Below are positions 11,635 to 24,129 of a DNA stretch of 64,000 bases, piece after piece. Every line of letters begins with the position of its first letter. The first letter of the stretch is position 1. The DNA comes from Delphinapterus leucas. Its lineage: Eukaryota; Chordata; Mammalia; Artiodactyla; Monodontidae. The DNA lies in the NCBI RefSeq assembly GCF_002288925.2, contig NW_022098036.1:37064265-37128264 (forward strand), read 5' to 3'. The notes beneath the pieces are model-generated. The model did not search any database. It saw only the letters and a program-made list of their open reading frames with translations, and was not told the origin of the DNA. The position numbers and the translations under genes were made by a program.

Positions 11635-14543
11635 GGTAAAGTATCTGAATATATACTTCTCCAAAGACGATATACAAATGACCAATAAACACCTGAAAAT
11701 ATGTTCAACATCATTTGTCATCAGGGAAATGCAAATCAAAACCATATGAGATAGCATTTCATACCCACTAGGATGGCTATAATCAAAAAATCAGAAAATA
11801 AGTGTTAGCAAAGATGTGGAGAAACTGGAACTCTTGCATATTGCTGGTGGGAATGTAAAATGGTGCAGCCACTTTGGAAGACTGTCTGGTAAATTCCTCA
11901 AACGGTTAAACACAGAGCTACCATATGATCTAGAAATTCCACTCTTAGGTATATATACTCAAAAGAAGTGAAAAACGTGTCCACACAAAACTTTTACAGG
12001 AGGGTTCACAGCAGCAATAGTCACAATAGTCAAAAAGTGGCAAACAACACAAATGCTCATCAATGGAAAATTATTCAACAATAAAAATGAATGAAGTACT
12101 GATAGATGCTAACACTGATGTTATAAAACACTATGTTAAATTAAAGAAGCCAGTCATAAAAGACCAGAACAGGTAAATCTATAGAGACAGAAAGTTAAGG
12201 GGGGGTGGGTGTGGAGAAGAGGGAGTGACTGCTTAATGGGTGGGGTTTATTTTGGGAGTAATGAAAATGCTCTAAAATTGAAAGTGCCGATGGCTGCACA
12301 ACTCTGTGAATATACAAATATACCACTGGATTGTACAATTTAAATGGGTGAATTGCAGAGTATGTGATATCTTTCAAAAATAAGGATAATTATCTGTTTA
12401 AAGCAAAAATTATGAACATATATTGTGATGTTTAAAACATATTGGAAAATTAAAATGTACAACAAAAGAACAAGGGATAGGAGGGTTAAATGAACTGGTC
12501 CAAGGTTCTTAAGCTACATATCATGGTGGTGTAATGTTGCCTGAAGATGAACTGTGATTAAACAAACAGAGTGATAAAAATCACAAATGCACAACTAACT
12601 ACAGTTCTGTACCACACTGTTAGCCACATTTAACATGATTCTGAGGGAGCAGGACTGACCTTATGTACAAGTCCCCTTTTCCCGCAAAAATGAATGAAAA
12701 AATAAAGTCAGCATCTTTTAAACCAGTGGCCACATAGTAAAAACTGTACATCATTGTTCATTCATTTAAAAACCAAAGTCACTAGGATGGTATAAAAGTG
12801 ATAACTGATGCCTTTTTAACTTTCTGAACTTTTTATTATTTCAAATTCTAGAGCACCACTAAAAAATCCTAACAGATAAATATAACTAATAACCCTGGCA
12901 TTGGAGTTAAAATAGAATAAAAAATATTCAGTTAATCCAAAAGAAGGCAGGAAAAGAAAAGGAATAATGTTCACATGAGACAAAAAGAAAAATAAAAACA
13001 AGATGGCAGATTTAAAACCAGTTATACTGATTATTACATGAAAAGCCAATGATCAAATAAACGCTCTGCTTAAAAGAAGTGGATTGTCAGATTCAGATAT
13101 GCTATCCACAAGAAACTATGTTAAATATAAAGATACAAATGAAAGGATGAAAAAAGATATACCACATAGACGCTACTCAAAAGAAAATATCATTGGCTAT
13201 GTTAATTTTAGACAAATGAGGCTTCAGAACAAGGAGAATGCTTCATAATGATAATAGGTCAGTTCATAAAAAAAGACATAATCCTAAATGTATGTGCAAC
13301 TAAAAGAATTTCAAAACACATGAAGCAAAAACTAACACAACTGAAAGGAGAAACAGACAAATCTCAATCATGATTTCAGATTTCAATAGTACTCGATTAA
13401 AAAAAACAAGTCAACAAGAAAATCAGTAAGGACAGACAAGACTTGACGAATACTCTCAAGAACTTGACCTGACATTTATAGAACCCTTCACCCAACAGCT
13501 TAAAAAACATTCTGTTGAAGGCTCCATGGAACATTCTTCAAAACAGACCACATTCTGGGCTATAAATAACAAGTCTCAATAAACTTACACTGAAATCAAA
13601 CTGTTTTCCAACTACAATAGAATTAAACTAGAAATGAATAACAGAAAGATATCTGGAAAACATTTAGAAATAAAACACTCTTAATAATCAATGAGTTAAA
13701 TTAAAAAGTCAAAAGAGAAATTACAAAGTATTTTGAACTGAATGAAAATGGAAACAACATATCAAGATCTGTGGCACACAGCTAAAATAATGTTTACAGG
13801 AAATTTTTAAACATTTAACATTATAGTAGAAGACTGGTCAAAATCATTATCTAGCTTCCATTTTAAGAAACTACAAAGAAACAAAATGAAAGCAGAAAGA
13901 AGGAAAACAGAAAAAAAAGTGTAATTCAATGAATTTAGAAATGGACAAGAGAGGAAAATCAATAAAACCAAAAGTTGGTTCTCTGAAAGATCAAGAAAAT
14001 TGATAAACCTCTCTCAAGAGGACAAAAAAAAGAAATCAGTAATGCCAAAAACAAAAGAGAAGACAGATGCTACAGACATTAAAAGTATGATAAGGAATTT
14101 TATAAACCACCTCTGCCAACTTGAATGAAATGGACAAACTCCTTGAAAGACACAATCAATGCTTACTGAAGAAACTGAAAATCTGTACAGCCCTGTATCT
14201 ATTAAAGGAATTTAATGTATAGTTAAAAGCCTCCTCACAAACAAGATTCCAGGTCCAAATAGTTTCCTGGGTGAATTCTACAGAAATTTAATAAAAAAAT
14301 ATTACCATTCTATACAAACTTTTCCAGAAAATAGACTCAGTCTATGATGCCAGGTTTACCCTGATAGCAAAACCAGACAAAGACACTGCAAGAAAAGAAA
14401 ACTATAGACCAATATTTCTTAGAATACAGAAACCCTTAACATTTTAGCAAACTGGATCCAGCGATAAAACATTATGACCAAATGGTGTATGAACCCAGGA
14501 ACGCAAGGTTAGTTTAAAAATCAACATTTAAAAATCAATTAAT

Positions 14544-14832
14544 GGGGTTTCCCTGGTGGCACAGTGCTTAAGATTCTACCTGCCAATACAGGGGACACGG
14601 GTTCATGCCCTGGCCCAGGAAGATCCCACATGCCGCGGATCAACTAAGCCCATGCACCACAACTACTGAGCCTGCGCTCTAGAGCCCACGAGTCACAACT
14701 ACTGAAGCCTGAGTGCCTAGAGCCTGTGCTGCACAATAAGAGAAGCCATGACAATGAGAAGCCCGTTGCACAGCAACAAAGACCCAATGAAGATCCCACA
14801 GCCAAAAAAAAAAAAAAAAAACCTCAAAAAAA
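14544..14832 (+). mobile_element. CHR-type SINE, long subtype
   Basis: Head 'ggggtttccctggtggcac', long body with 'cacaactactgagcc' units, A-tail. Target duplication 'aaaaatcaattaat' (14530-14543 and 14833-14846), exact. Confidence 0.92.
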
Positions 14833-14971
14833 AAAAATCAATTAATATAATTCACCACATAAACAGACTTTAATAAGAACTCTAGGATCATATCAACAGA
14901 AGCAGAAAAGCCACATGACAAAATCAACATCCATTTTGGATAAAAATGCAGCAAACTAAGAATAGAAGGAT

Positions 14972-15389
14972 TGGGACTTTCCTGGTGGTCCAGTGGTAAA
15001 GAATCCACCTTCCAATGCAGGGAACGTGGGTTCAATCCCCGGTCAGGGAACTAAGATCCCACATGCTGCAGGGCAACTAAAGCCCACATGCCACAACTAC
15101 TGAGCTCATGTGCCTCAACTAGAGCCAGCGTGCTGCAAACTAAAGAGTCCTGGCGCTCTGGAACCCGCAGGCCACAACTAGAGAAGAGAAAACCTACACG
15201 CCACAACTAGAGAGAAGCCCAAGCACCACAACGAAGAGCCCGAGCACCGCAACGAGAAAGATCCCGCGTGTCTCAACGAAGACCCCACGTGCCGCAACTA
15301 AGACCCGACAGACTTAAAAAAAATAAAGAAATAAAAATCTTAAAAAATAAAAAAATAAAAATAAAAGAGCCAGTGCTTTCTTTAAAAAA
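14972..15389 (+). mobile_element. CHR-type SINE, long subtype with an extended tail
   Basis: Head 'tgggactttcctggtggtcc', expanded body of repeated 'cacaactagag' units, then an A-rich tail, a short non-SINE piece 'gagccagtgctttcttt' and a second A-run before the target duplication 'aatagaaggat' (14961-14971, again at 15390). Confidence 0.88.
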
Positions 15390-17358
15390 ATAGAAGGATA
15401 CTTTTCAACCTGATAAAGAATATCTACAAAAAACTAAGAGCTAACATCATACCTGACAAAAGACTAGATGTTTTCTGAGGTGATAAAAATGTTCTAAATC
15501 TTGATTGTGGTGGCGCTTATATGACTATAGAGTTATTAAAACTCATACTGTATAATTAAAATTGGTAAATTTTATTGCATGTAAGTTATGACAGTAAAGC
15601 TGATTTTAAAAACTTCCACCATATTTTCTTCAGGGTTGTTTAAAAGAAGGTTAGTCCTCTAAACAAGGGTGTTGATTATATTTACATTACAAGTTAAACC
15701 TTAAATATGGAGATGGCTGCTCCAGTCCATAATGAGAATCTGATATTCAATTCTTAAACAACTGAGAATTTCTGCTAAAATGGATTAGCATTAATCAGTA
15801 ACAAAATAATACATACTACTACATCAACAAAAGAACTAGCTTTAATCTTTATATAAGTATTCTTATGGTTTTATGGTACCTAAGTATACTTCTAACAAAG
15901 CACTTAAATATATAAATTACCTGCCAGTTGACTGAACTAATTCAAATGTTGCTAAGAATTGAACTAGAATTTTCATTTTATCTTACACTTGGAATTTATT
16001 TTCCTCAAGCCAAATCACTCAACTACCATGAAAATATTCAAGAAGTGGGACTTTTTAATTATAAAAATAAATGTACAAAATGCAATCCATTATTACTTTA
16101 TTATTTTCTAATCACTAAAGAAAAGTCTTTTTGAATTGCTCAGTCATATCCACAAGGCCTAATTATATTACTAGAGAAAATGAGATTTCTTTTACCTCAA
16201 AGCAGACAGCTAATATTATAAGAACCTCTGCATTTCTACTATGCTAAAGATGGACAGAAATACATAAAGAAATTTGCCTAATACTTCTGTTGAAGGAAAA
16301 AACAAATGATTAAAGGCATATACAAATACAGGCTCTATAAATTAAAATTTATTAACTTAAGGGAGAAGATAGGCTATTTCAACTCTAATACCAGTGGATA
16401 ACAGGTATCGCCCCATATTCCAATCGTTATTAAAACTGAAAGTTAGCACTTCTCACCGGACAACCTAATAGGTACGTATAGAACTTAGCTGACAGTCAAG
16501 ATTAAATGGTATGGTGTACATACACCTAAGTAAAAATGAGCTTGATTTTTTAGATAGGACGTGGGCATCCTAGCTTGTTTATTCTTTAAACAATACTTGC
16601 TTATCAAAAGAGGTCATTAAGAATAAATAAAGCTAAAATGAAATTAGCTCACGTTTTCAAACCATTACATTTTGGAGTCTATTCAAATCACTGAAGTTTC
16701 ATGGTTAACTTGTATTCATTTTAAATGCACATAAACATAATGTTCTGCCTTTATAACCCAACTCTGACTACTTTCTGAATAGTTTCATCAGACAAAGTAA
16801 ACATAAGAGCAGGCTTGTTTTTAAAACAGTGAGGATATCTACACACTCCTTACAAATACAACTCAAACCATACAAACCATATTAAGCTAGTGCTGCTGAA
16901 TAAATAGTAACATCACAAGCTACCTCTTGCACATTCACAAATATTGCTATGAATTTTTAAAACAAAAATTCACGTGTAAAATGAGTTAAAAAATAGTATT
17001 AGACTTAAAATGTTGCAAACATTCAAATTACTGATTTAAATCATAACTATGATTAAACAGTAGCATAATTTAATAACTGAGTTATTCTAAATTCCAGAAA
17101 AAAGTAAGTTTAACATTTTAGTATTTGACTTAGCCATTTAATAAAGAGAAGTCCAACAAAAGCATGACTGGCTAACAACAAAACTGCTTTCAAATATCAG
17201 ATGGTTACATCTAGAATTAATACTCAAGATAATCAATCCTAATGAGAACGATACACCTCTTTCAAATTTTAGCTTGAATCAGGAACATTTGACAAACTAT
17301 TGGTGTAGCAAAAGTGAAATTTTATATCAAACCTCTTGCAATGATACTTCTATCCTAC

Positions 17359-17506
17359 CTGTATCTTCAATAAATTCCACACATTTTTCAACAAATAGTG
17401 GTATGGGCTTCTCAGCTGTAACCAGATCCTGGAGGGGCATCCCAAAGTAATTACTTTCCCAATTTCTACGTGTTGGTGGATTGAAGTTCTTAGTTTTCTT
17501 TTTTTG
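17359..17506 (-). CDS. ARHGAP5: ARHGAP5 exon 3, start of the RhoGAP domain, codons 1241-1289
   Basis: A 148-base exon found by translating the minus strand between a TTCTTATAG acceptor (AG at 17508-17507) and a CAG|GTAGGA donor (GT at 17358-17357). It starts in phase 0, matching exon 2, and gives [20 protein letters not shown], continuing through [17 protein letters not shown] to [12 protein letters not shown] plus one base (phase 1). This is the lysine-rich lead-in and first helix of the family's RhoGAP domain. The catalytic arginine finger, in the LYRVSGNK motif of the family, should be in the next exon, which I could not find anywhere in 1-17340; it presumably lies beyond the left edge. 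A different reading frame through the same bases stays open for 75 codons but is not the protein. Confidence 0.96.
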
Positions 17507-20500
17507 CTATAAGAAAACATATTCAAGTTAAAACTATTAAAATTAATTTCCTTCAGAAAAACATTAGTATTAAGCAATGTAAATAAACATTTTGTATCAA
17601 AAGATATATTTAAAAGCCATATCCAACCTAAATGTCCATTAATACCGGGTTCATTAAAAAAATTCTGCTAGAAGCAGCAATGTGACCAAGAGAAAGAGAC
17701 AAAAGTGAACAGACAAAAAAATGGCTGAATAGAAGAAACTTTTCCCTTTGTAAAATACTAGAAAACTGGATAGGTAGGGAAATTAGAAAAGATCATTTTT
17801 CAATGCCAAGGTAAAAGGAGAAACTAGGAGTAAGCAATGCTCAATTCACAGTTTCAGTGTGGTCTGTTGATTGGTGCATTTGTTATTTGGTCTTTGGGGA
17901 AGTTCCAAGTGAGATTTTTGTGCATAGCTATATTAGTAAGAATATAACATAGCTTTAATTATTGATTATACAATGAAGCTATGCAACTCCATGAGTTTTA
18001 ACCCCATCATTACCCCATTTTCTTCCTATCTATTTCTTAAATATTAAGATAATTTTTATAAAAGAAAATAACATCCTAGTGGGAAAGGAGATGTTAATTT
18101 AGTCTATTAAAAATGTTTTATTAAGCACCCCCAAAAAGATAATTTTTATAAGTAACGGACAAAACATTTTCACAATAATAAACAAAATTACGTAAGAATT
18201 TTCAAAGTTTAATTTCAATATTGCATTGGGAGAAAATGGGTTCTTAACCAGGGAGCGAACATTTCAAAAACCTAAGGAAATACTGCCTGGAATTCAACCC
18301 TTAAGGAGATTCTGAGTCAGTCTTCCTTAAGTAGGGTGTATTTATATTTGTCGTAAGTATTGTTACTGACTTACAAATCACATAAAAACATACCATTTCT
18401 AATCAGAAAAGTGTGTGGGGGGGCAGGGGAGGGAACACAGGCAGAGCTTTCAATGCTTAAAGCAACAGTCCTCATTTTAATTTCCAGAGGAGTCTCTCCT
18501 TTGGATGGATTGATCTTTCAATGTGTTCTTCCAAGTTCCAAGTTATGCAACTGATACCCTGCATAATCAATCAAGTCCTTTCTTCATTTCAATTTCAGGC
18601 TGCTCTACCTAGCAAACTTCCAGATCTCATGAAATCCAACTTCTAAGTCTTCATATATTATCACTCTGATGATACAGATTACATAAACTCTGGTAGGTAC
18701 AGATTACATACAATATAACTAGTTGTCTGAAATGTTACCAACAAAGCATTGGAATACTTGGTATGGCTCAAGACCTAGCCCACCAAGTCAAGTAGTGTGG
18801 ATCCTTCCTTACTCCTTAAACAATCCTTCCACTGTACCACCACCACCAAAACAGAACAATGTGCAAGAAAGTAGAAATGAAGAGATTGTAATTTCAAAGC
18901 TGAGGTAGGGATACAGCGACTGGGTCCTCTTCTTTCTCAGGAGCACTAAGGTGCTTTCCAGCCTGCAAACTATTAGCTGCACCATTTGATTACAAAAGTG
19001 AAAACTGAGCCAAAGATGGATGTTTCTGTTTAGAGAGATAATGCAGTGGTGAAAAAGATTACACTTAAGCAAGTTAATGAAAACAGCAATGCCTAACCTA
19101 CGGCAAGAGCAACAGGAATAAAAGATCTTAATCTGCAATGACACCTAAAAAACAAAATTGTAAGAAAAGTAAGCTAGCTAGTCCTAACTGTTCCAATCAA
19201 CTCTTAAGAAATTCTCTTTTCATATTACCCTTTAGGAACCAAACTAAACTCTGAATACTTCACTAAAACTGGGGGTAGATTTCTCTGGCTTATGCTCAGG
19301 GAATATCCATCCCTCAAAGTCCATAAAGTTACAAGGGCAAGTTATTTAATTCTGCAGTTACTCCAAGATCAGATTACACCAGTAATCTGAGGCAATGAAA
19401 TGCTAAGTGGCTTATAGCATGGAATTTCTGGCAAAGTATAAAGGGATAATTTACTAACATACAACTGCCCTGACAGTCAAGTTATAGTTCACATATATGG
19501 GGAAAAAAAAGCTTATGTGACTTTACCAATTTTTCTACTAATTTACAGTGGTGCAAAAGAAAACTCTATGTAGGAAAATAGTTTTGAATTAGACATTCCT
19601 ATATTAGCTTTTATGATGAATAAAAACATATATAACTTTTTTTCTACAAGTGATAGTTCTTAAGCATAAGAATCACTTCAGGGAGTTCTTTAGAAATGTG
19701 AATTTTGAAAAACTCTACATTATTCTAACATACAACCCTTACTTAAAAGTTGCTAATCTATAGCTACAAATTTATACCAATTCAAATTAACTTATATAAT
19801 TTAAAATATATTTCATAAATTAAACTAAGGCTAGATGATTACAACTGCTATAAAATCCCATCAAGGTTCTCTGAAATGCAAGAAAAAGATGAGGCATATG
19901 GTTATTTGGTCATTTATATCTATAGCTTTTGATGAACCAATAGTCAGAAATGGCAGGTCCCAATAAATAATTATGCCAGCAGGAAAACAGGATCTGATTT
20001 ATGATAATCCAACTTTTGATTCATTACTACATTCATACAAATCTTAATTTCTGCTTAAATGCAAATACCCATGGTCTTTTCTTCCTGGCCACTTAGGCAA
20101 ATCTCACATCTGCAAAAGCATATCCAGTAAAATAAACATTGTATTTCACAAACAATATAAACAATGTTATCAGTTAAGTGTCCAGTGGATATTAAAAACT
20201 ATCATTAGTATAAGTAAACAGGACCAGGAAAAGGCATATAAATAGCTCTTTACAGAATCTGCTCTTCCATTCAGCAATATCAGCAATACAACAAAGGAGA
20301 GCATCTAAGCAACATCCTCAAATATTCAATAAATACTGTCGATACAATCAATAACACTGAAAAAAACAATACCTCAATTGCTTCATATGTAACCAACAAA
20401 CTGCAGAAAACTTAAGTAGCAAAAAACAGTTGAGGACGCTTTCAAAGAATAAATCCAGGAAACAAGAAATTCTGGACTTCTCTATTCTCTTAAATTTATT

Positions 20501-20744
20501 ATGGGATTCTTGAAATAAAAGATTAAAGAAGAAATGAGACAACCAGAGGCAAAATGTAAAGAAAGTGAAGGAAAAAACCCATTAAAGAAATGAATACCTC
20601 TTTAGTAAAAGAACCAATATGATTGAAAAGATCAGAGAAAAGTGGAAAAGATCATCAGAGTTCTCTTTTCTACTGTATCATTTCTTTGACACACGCCAAA
20701 AAATACTTTTGCTCCCATTTTTAAAAGAAGTCTTAATCTTCTTC

Positions 20745-22030
20745 TCTCTGCTAGCTACTGCTCCAGAATTCTACTCCCTTTTGTAGAACAAACTCTATAT
20801 AAATCATCTATACTAGCTGTCTCCAATTCCTCTCCTTCCATTGCCTCTTATATGTACTTATATTAGTTTATCACTCTCATCACTCCACTAAATCTGCTCT
20901 TCTTAAGTTCACGAATGACTGTTTTGCAATAGTGAGTTCTCAGCTCTCATCTTACTTAACTTTTCAGCAGTCACTCTCTTTAGTGGACTTCAGGAGACGA
21001 CCTCTATTACCTCACTTGTTCTCCCCTTATTAGTCTCCTTAGCTTGTCCCTCCTCGGCAACCTTGTAATACTGTGAATACCCCAGGCCTCAGTCCCTGCC
21101 TTTTTTTCTCAGTATCTATAATCACCCTCTTGGTAATGTCATCCATATGCTGCTAACCCAAATTAATACTGCCAGCTCAGCTCTTTCTCCTGAACTCCAG
21201 ACTCATTTGAAACCTTCTACCTGACTCTTCACTTGAATGTCTAAGAGATATTTCTTTCTTAACATGCAAAACTGAACTCATGATTTCCTTAAAATGAGCT
21301 CCATCTTCAGCCTTCTACATCTCAGTTGCTGGCAATTCCATCCTTTCAGCTGCCAGGCTAAAATCTTGGAGTCATTTTTGATCCCTCTTATTTTCTCACG
21401 CCTTACTTCCAAATCTATGAGATCTTAACCATCTTCACTGCTAATTCCCTGGTCCATACAGCTATCACCATTTCACATATGTAGATTACTGCGTTGACTG
21501 CTCAATCAATCCTCCCTGCTTCTACCACCATTCTCTACATACCGTTCTCAATAAAGCACCCAGAATGATAGTGACCCACAAATAACAGCCTTCAAGGCCA
21601 TATATAATCTAGCATGCTTTGAACTCGGCTTCTATATATTCTGACCTCATTTTCCTCTACTTTCTCCATCATTTTACTCCCTTTCCTTACTTCCTTGTGC
21701 AAGTAAGTTACACAGCTTACTTGCTTTTTTAGCATGTGACACATGCTCCTAACTTAGGACTTTTGCATTGGCTGTTCCCTTTACCTTCTCAATAAGGCCT
21801 ACATGGACTACTAAAAATTGTTATCTATGGCCTTTCTCTAACTACCGCCCAGTACTTCTAATCCCTCTTACACTGCTTTTCCTACCCACAACACTATATA
21901 AATTTTCTCATATATCATCATCATCATCATTATTATTTTGGTGTACGCCTGCTACAATTTAAGCTCCACACAAGGGCACGGATTTTTATCTGCTTTGTTC
22001 ATTAACATACTCCAATGCTCTGGAATTCTG
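20745..22030 (+). repeat. LINE L2 fragment
   Basis: Pyrimidine-rich sequence with L2 ORF2 and 3' UTR features such as 'cttggagtcatttttgatccctctt', 'cttcaaggccatatataatc' and 'aatttaagctccacacaagggcacgg'. Heavily diverged. An (ATC/ATT)n stretch lies at 21919-21940. Confidence 0.7.
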
Positions 22031-22454
22031 CTTGTGAGAAAGAGAAAAGTGCAAAGATAGTCGAGGTCTCTTCTGAAATAATGAATTTAATTTGTAGACT
22101 GAATGATCACCACAAATAGGAGTAAACCATCAAGTTACAGACATATGCTACTGAACTCAGTAAGCTTCAAAAATCTTAAAAGCATCTAGGCAGAAGAAAC
22201 CAATGACCAACAAAGGAGGGAAAATATCAGGCTAGCCTCAAAGTCCTCACGAAAACTTGGGAAGTCAGAAGACTTCTATGTGAATGTTCATGGGAAAAAG
22301 ATTTGTCAAAGATTCTTTATTTAGCCAGTATGTCATCCAAATGTGTGTAACAAGCAACTACAGCTTTTTTTAAGTTCTCAAATATGTAATAGTTAATATT
22401 TAAATTATAGCACTCTCGAACTGCCCTAGAAATCCTAAACACATAATGAAACAT

Positions 22455-22620
22455 CATCGGGCGGAGACAGGGCATGGAGAGATAAATTAGGAGCTTGGGA
22501 TCAACATATAAACACTACTGTATATAAAATAGATAACCAAAAAGGACCTACTTTATAGCACAGGGAACTATACCCAATGTTTTGTAATAATCTACAAGGG
22601 AAAAGAATCTGAAAAAGAAT
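22455..22620 (+). repeat. L1 3' UTR fragment
   Basis: The text 'ataaaatagataaccaaaaaggacctactttatagcacagggaactatacccaatgttttgtaat' is a common L1 3' end in artiodactyls and other mammals. Followed by a short (TC)n run at 22639-22654. Confidence 0.7.
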
Positions 22621-22769
22621 AACTATTAGTTCCTTTATTTCTCTCTCTCTCTCTTTTTGCTGATGAAGAAAATAGATAACAAGAAAAAAGCAAATTAAAA
22701 AATAAATGTAAATGGATTAAGATCAGATCAGCTATAAAAGACTCTCAGACTTGGTACAAAACTAAACAG

Positions 22770-23085
22770 GAGAACCTCCCTGGTGGCACAGTCGTTAAGA
22801 ATCTGCCTGCCAATGCAGGGGACACGGGTTCGAGCCCTGGTCCGGGAAGGTCCCAAATGCCACAGACCAAGTAAGCCCGTGTGCCACAACTACTGAAGCC
22901 CATGCGCCTAGAGCCTGTGCTCCGCAACAAGAGAAGCCGCCGCAATGAGAAGCTCGTGCACCACAACAAAGAGGAGCCCCCGCTTGCCACAACTAGAGAA
23001 AGCCCTCGCACAGCATTGAAAATCCAATGCAGCCAAAAACAAACAAACAAATAAATACATTCATTTAAAAAAACACAAAAAAACA
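22770..23085 (+). mobile_element. CHR-type SINE, long subtype
   Basis: Head 'gagaacctccctggtggcac', body with 'gcttgccacaactagagaaagcc', end 'gcagccaaaaacaaacaaac'. Flanked by 'aaaactaaac' (22758-22767) and the same at about 23087. Confidence 0.9.
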
Positions 23086-23734
23086 AAAAACTAAACGTGA
23101 CTAACTAACCACATGCCATTTAAACAGACTCCTAAAAACTGAAAACAAAATGATGGAGAAAATAATGATTTTTTTTGTTTTTACAAGAGCAAGGTTAACA
23201 TTGCAGCTGTCTTCAAAGCAAAAAGCTTTGAACTATACAAAAGAGACTCACTTACAATTATCTAGAATTCAATCCACCAAGTAGCAGAAACAAAGTACAG
23301 CAGAAATATGTACCTCTATGGAAACAGAATAAGAAATTTTAAATGATCTCCTTTAGTCCTTGTCAAGATCTAGTACACCAAAATTAATGATAATAAAGAT
23401 GAATTAAGAAGGCTGATTTTAACAGATTTACATATACTGATATATGTTACAGTTTAAGAACAGGATAAATAGTATAATTCCATTCCATCAAAATAAATCA
23501 TTTATGTTAATATTATAGCAAAAATTAAAAAACGAATACCAAACTATTGACAACGATACCCTTAAATTTAGAACAGGGTATAGAAGGAAAGAGAAAGAAA
23601 AGACGGGGGGAGGTTATACAGAATTTTCACTGTAAATTGTACATTTCCTTTTGTAAAGGAAGGACTTTTTGAAAAGATAAAGATCACTTGTGTAACCAGA
23701 AAAAAAATCAAGATTTAAAAAATTGTGTCTATGA

Positions 23735-24081
23735 GGGACTTCCCTGGTGGCACAGTGGTTAAGAATCCACCTGCCAATGCAGGGGACGTGGGTTCAAGCC
23801 CTGGTCCGGGAAGATCCCACATGACGTGGAGCAACTAAGCCCATGCACCACAACTACTGAGCCTGCGCTCTGAAGCCCGCAAGCTACAACTACTGAGACT
23901 GTGTGCCATAGCTACTGAAGCTCGTGTGCTTAGAGCCCATGCTCCACAACAAGAGAAGCCACCACAATGAGAAGCCCACGCACCACAACAAAGAGTAGTC
24001 CCAGCTTGCCACAACTAGAGAAAGCCTGCACGCAGCAACGAAGACCCAACACAGCCAAAAACAGATTAATTTAAAAATTTA
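23735..24081 (+). mobile_element. CHR-type SINE, long subtype
   Basis: Head 'gggacttccctggtggcac', long body and 'cacagccaaaaacagattaat' end. Exact 9-base target duplication 'tgtctatga' (23726-23734 and 24082-24090). Confidence 0.92.
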
Positions 24082-24129
24082 TGTCTATGATATATGAACT
24101 TTAATCCTCTTTTCAAAATGGAAAGAAAC

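Larger units (their letters stand above)
9270..12400 (+). mobile_element. Old L1M/HAL1-like element, split by three SINEs
   Basis: A-rich plus-strand sequence resembling the ORF1 part of old L1 or HAL1 (9400-10230, for example 'ctccagaaacctcaagcagaag' and 'gttaaaagcagc'), then the ORF2 end ('caaagtggtactggca ... aatggtgcttggacaatgg') and a 3' UTR ending near 12400. SINEs at 10231, 10717 and 11417 interrupt it. The jump from ORF1-like to ORF2-end sequence near 10620 implies an internal deletion or a HAL1-type structure. The stretch 8950-9270 may be its start but is unclear. Confidence 0.7.
12420..15605 (+). mobile_element. Old L1M with long ORF2 remnant, split by two SINEs
   Basis: Plus-strand L1M text from the start of ORF2 ('ggattgtcagattcag', 'aagaaactatgttaaatataaagata', 'ccacattctgggctataaata') through the reverse transcriptase region to a 3' UTR that ends near 15605. 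It is full of stops and has a jump near 15466 from ORF2 to the 3' UTR. SINEs at 14544 and 14972 lie within it. Confidence 0.8.
1..17358 (-). other. ARHGAP5 intron 3, partial
   Basis: Phase-1 intron starting with GTAGGA next to exon 3 and running off the left edge. Roughly two thirds is L1, nearly all in plus orientation, that is antisense to the gene, as is usual for L1 tolerated in introns. I looked for the next RhoGAP exon and did not find it. Stretches 1-700, 1040-2140, 2950-4060, 8600-8950 and 15610-17350 hold no feature I can name. Confidence 0.75.

Noticed and set aside
1..17340. Search for the next ARHGAP5 exon with the arginine-finger motif
   Set aside because: No minus-strand segment with splice sites and RhoGAP text was found by eye; it probably lies beyond the left edge.
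17350..17577. 75-codon minus-strand frame over exon 3
   Set aside because: It is in the wrong frame; the phase-0 frame bounded by splice sites gives the ARHGAP5 RhoGAP lead-in.
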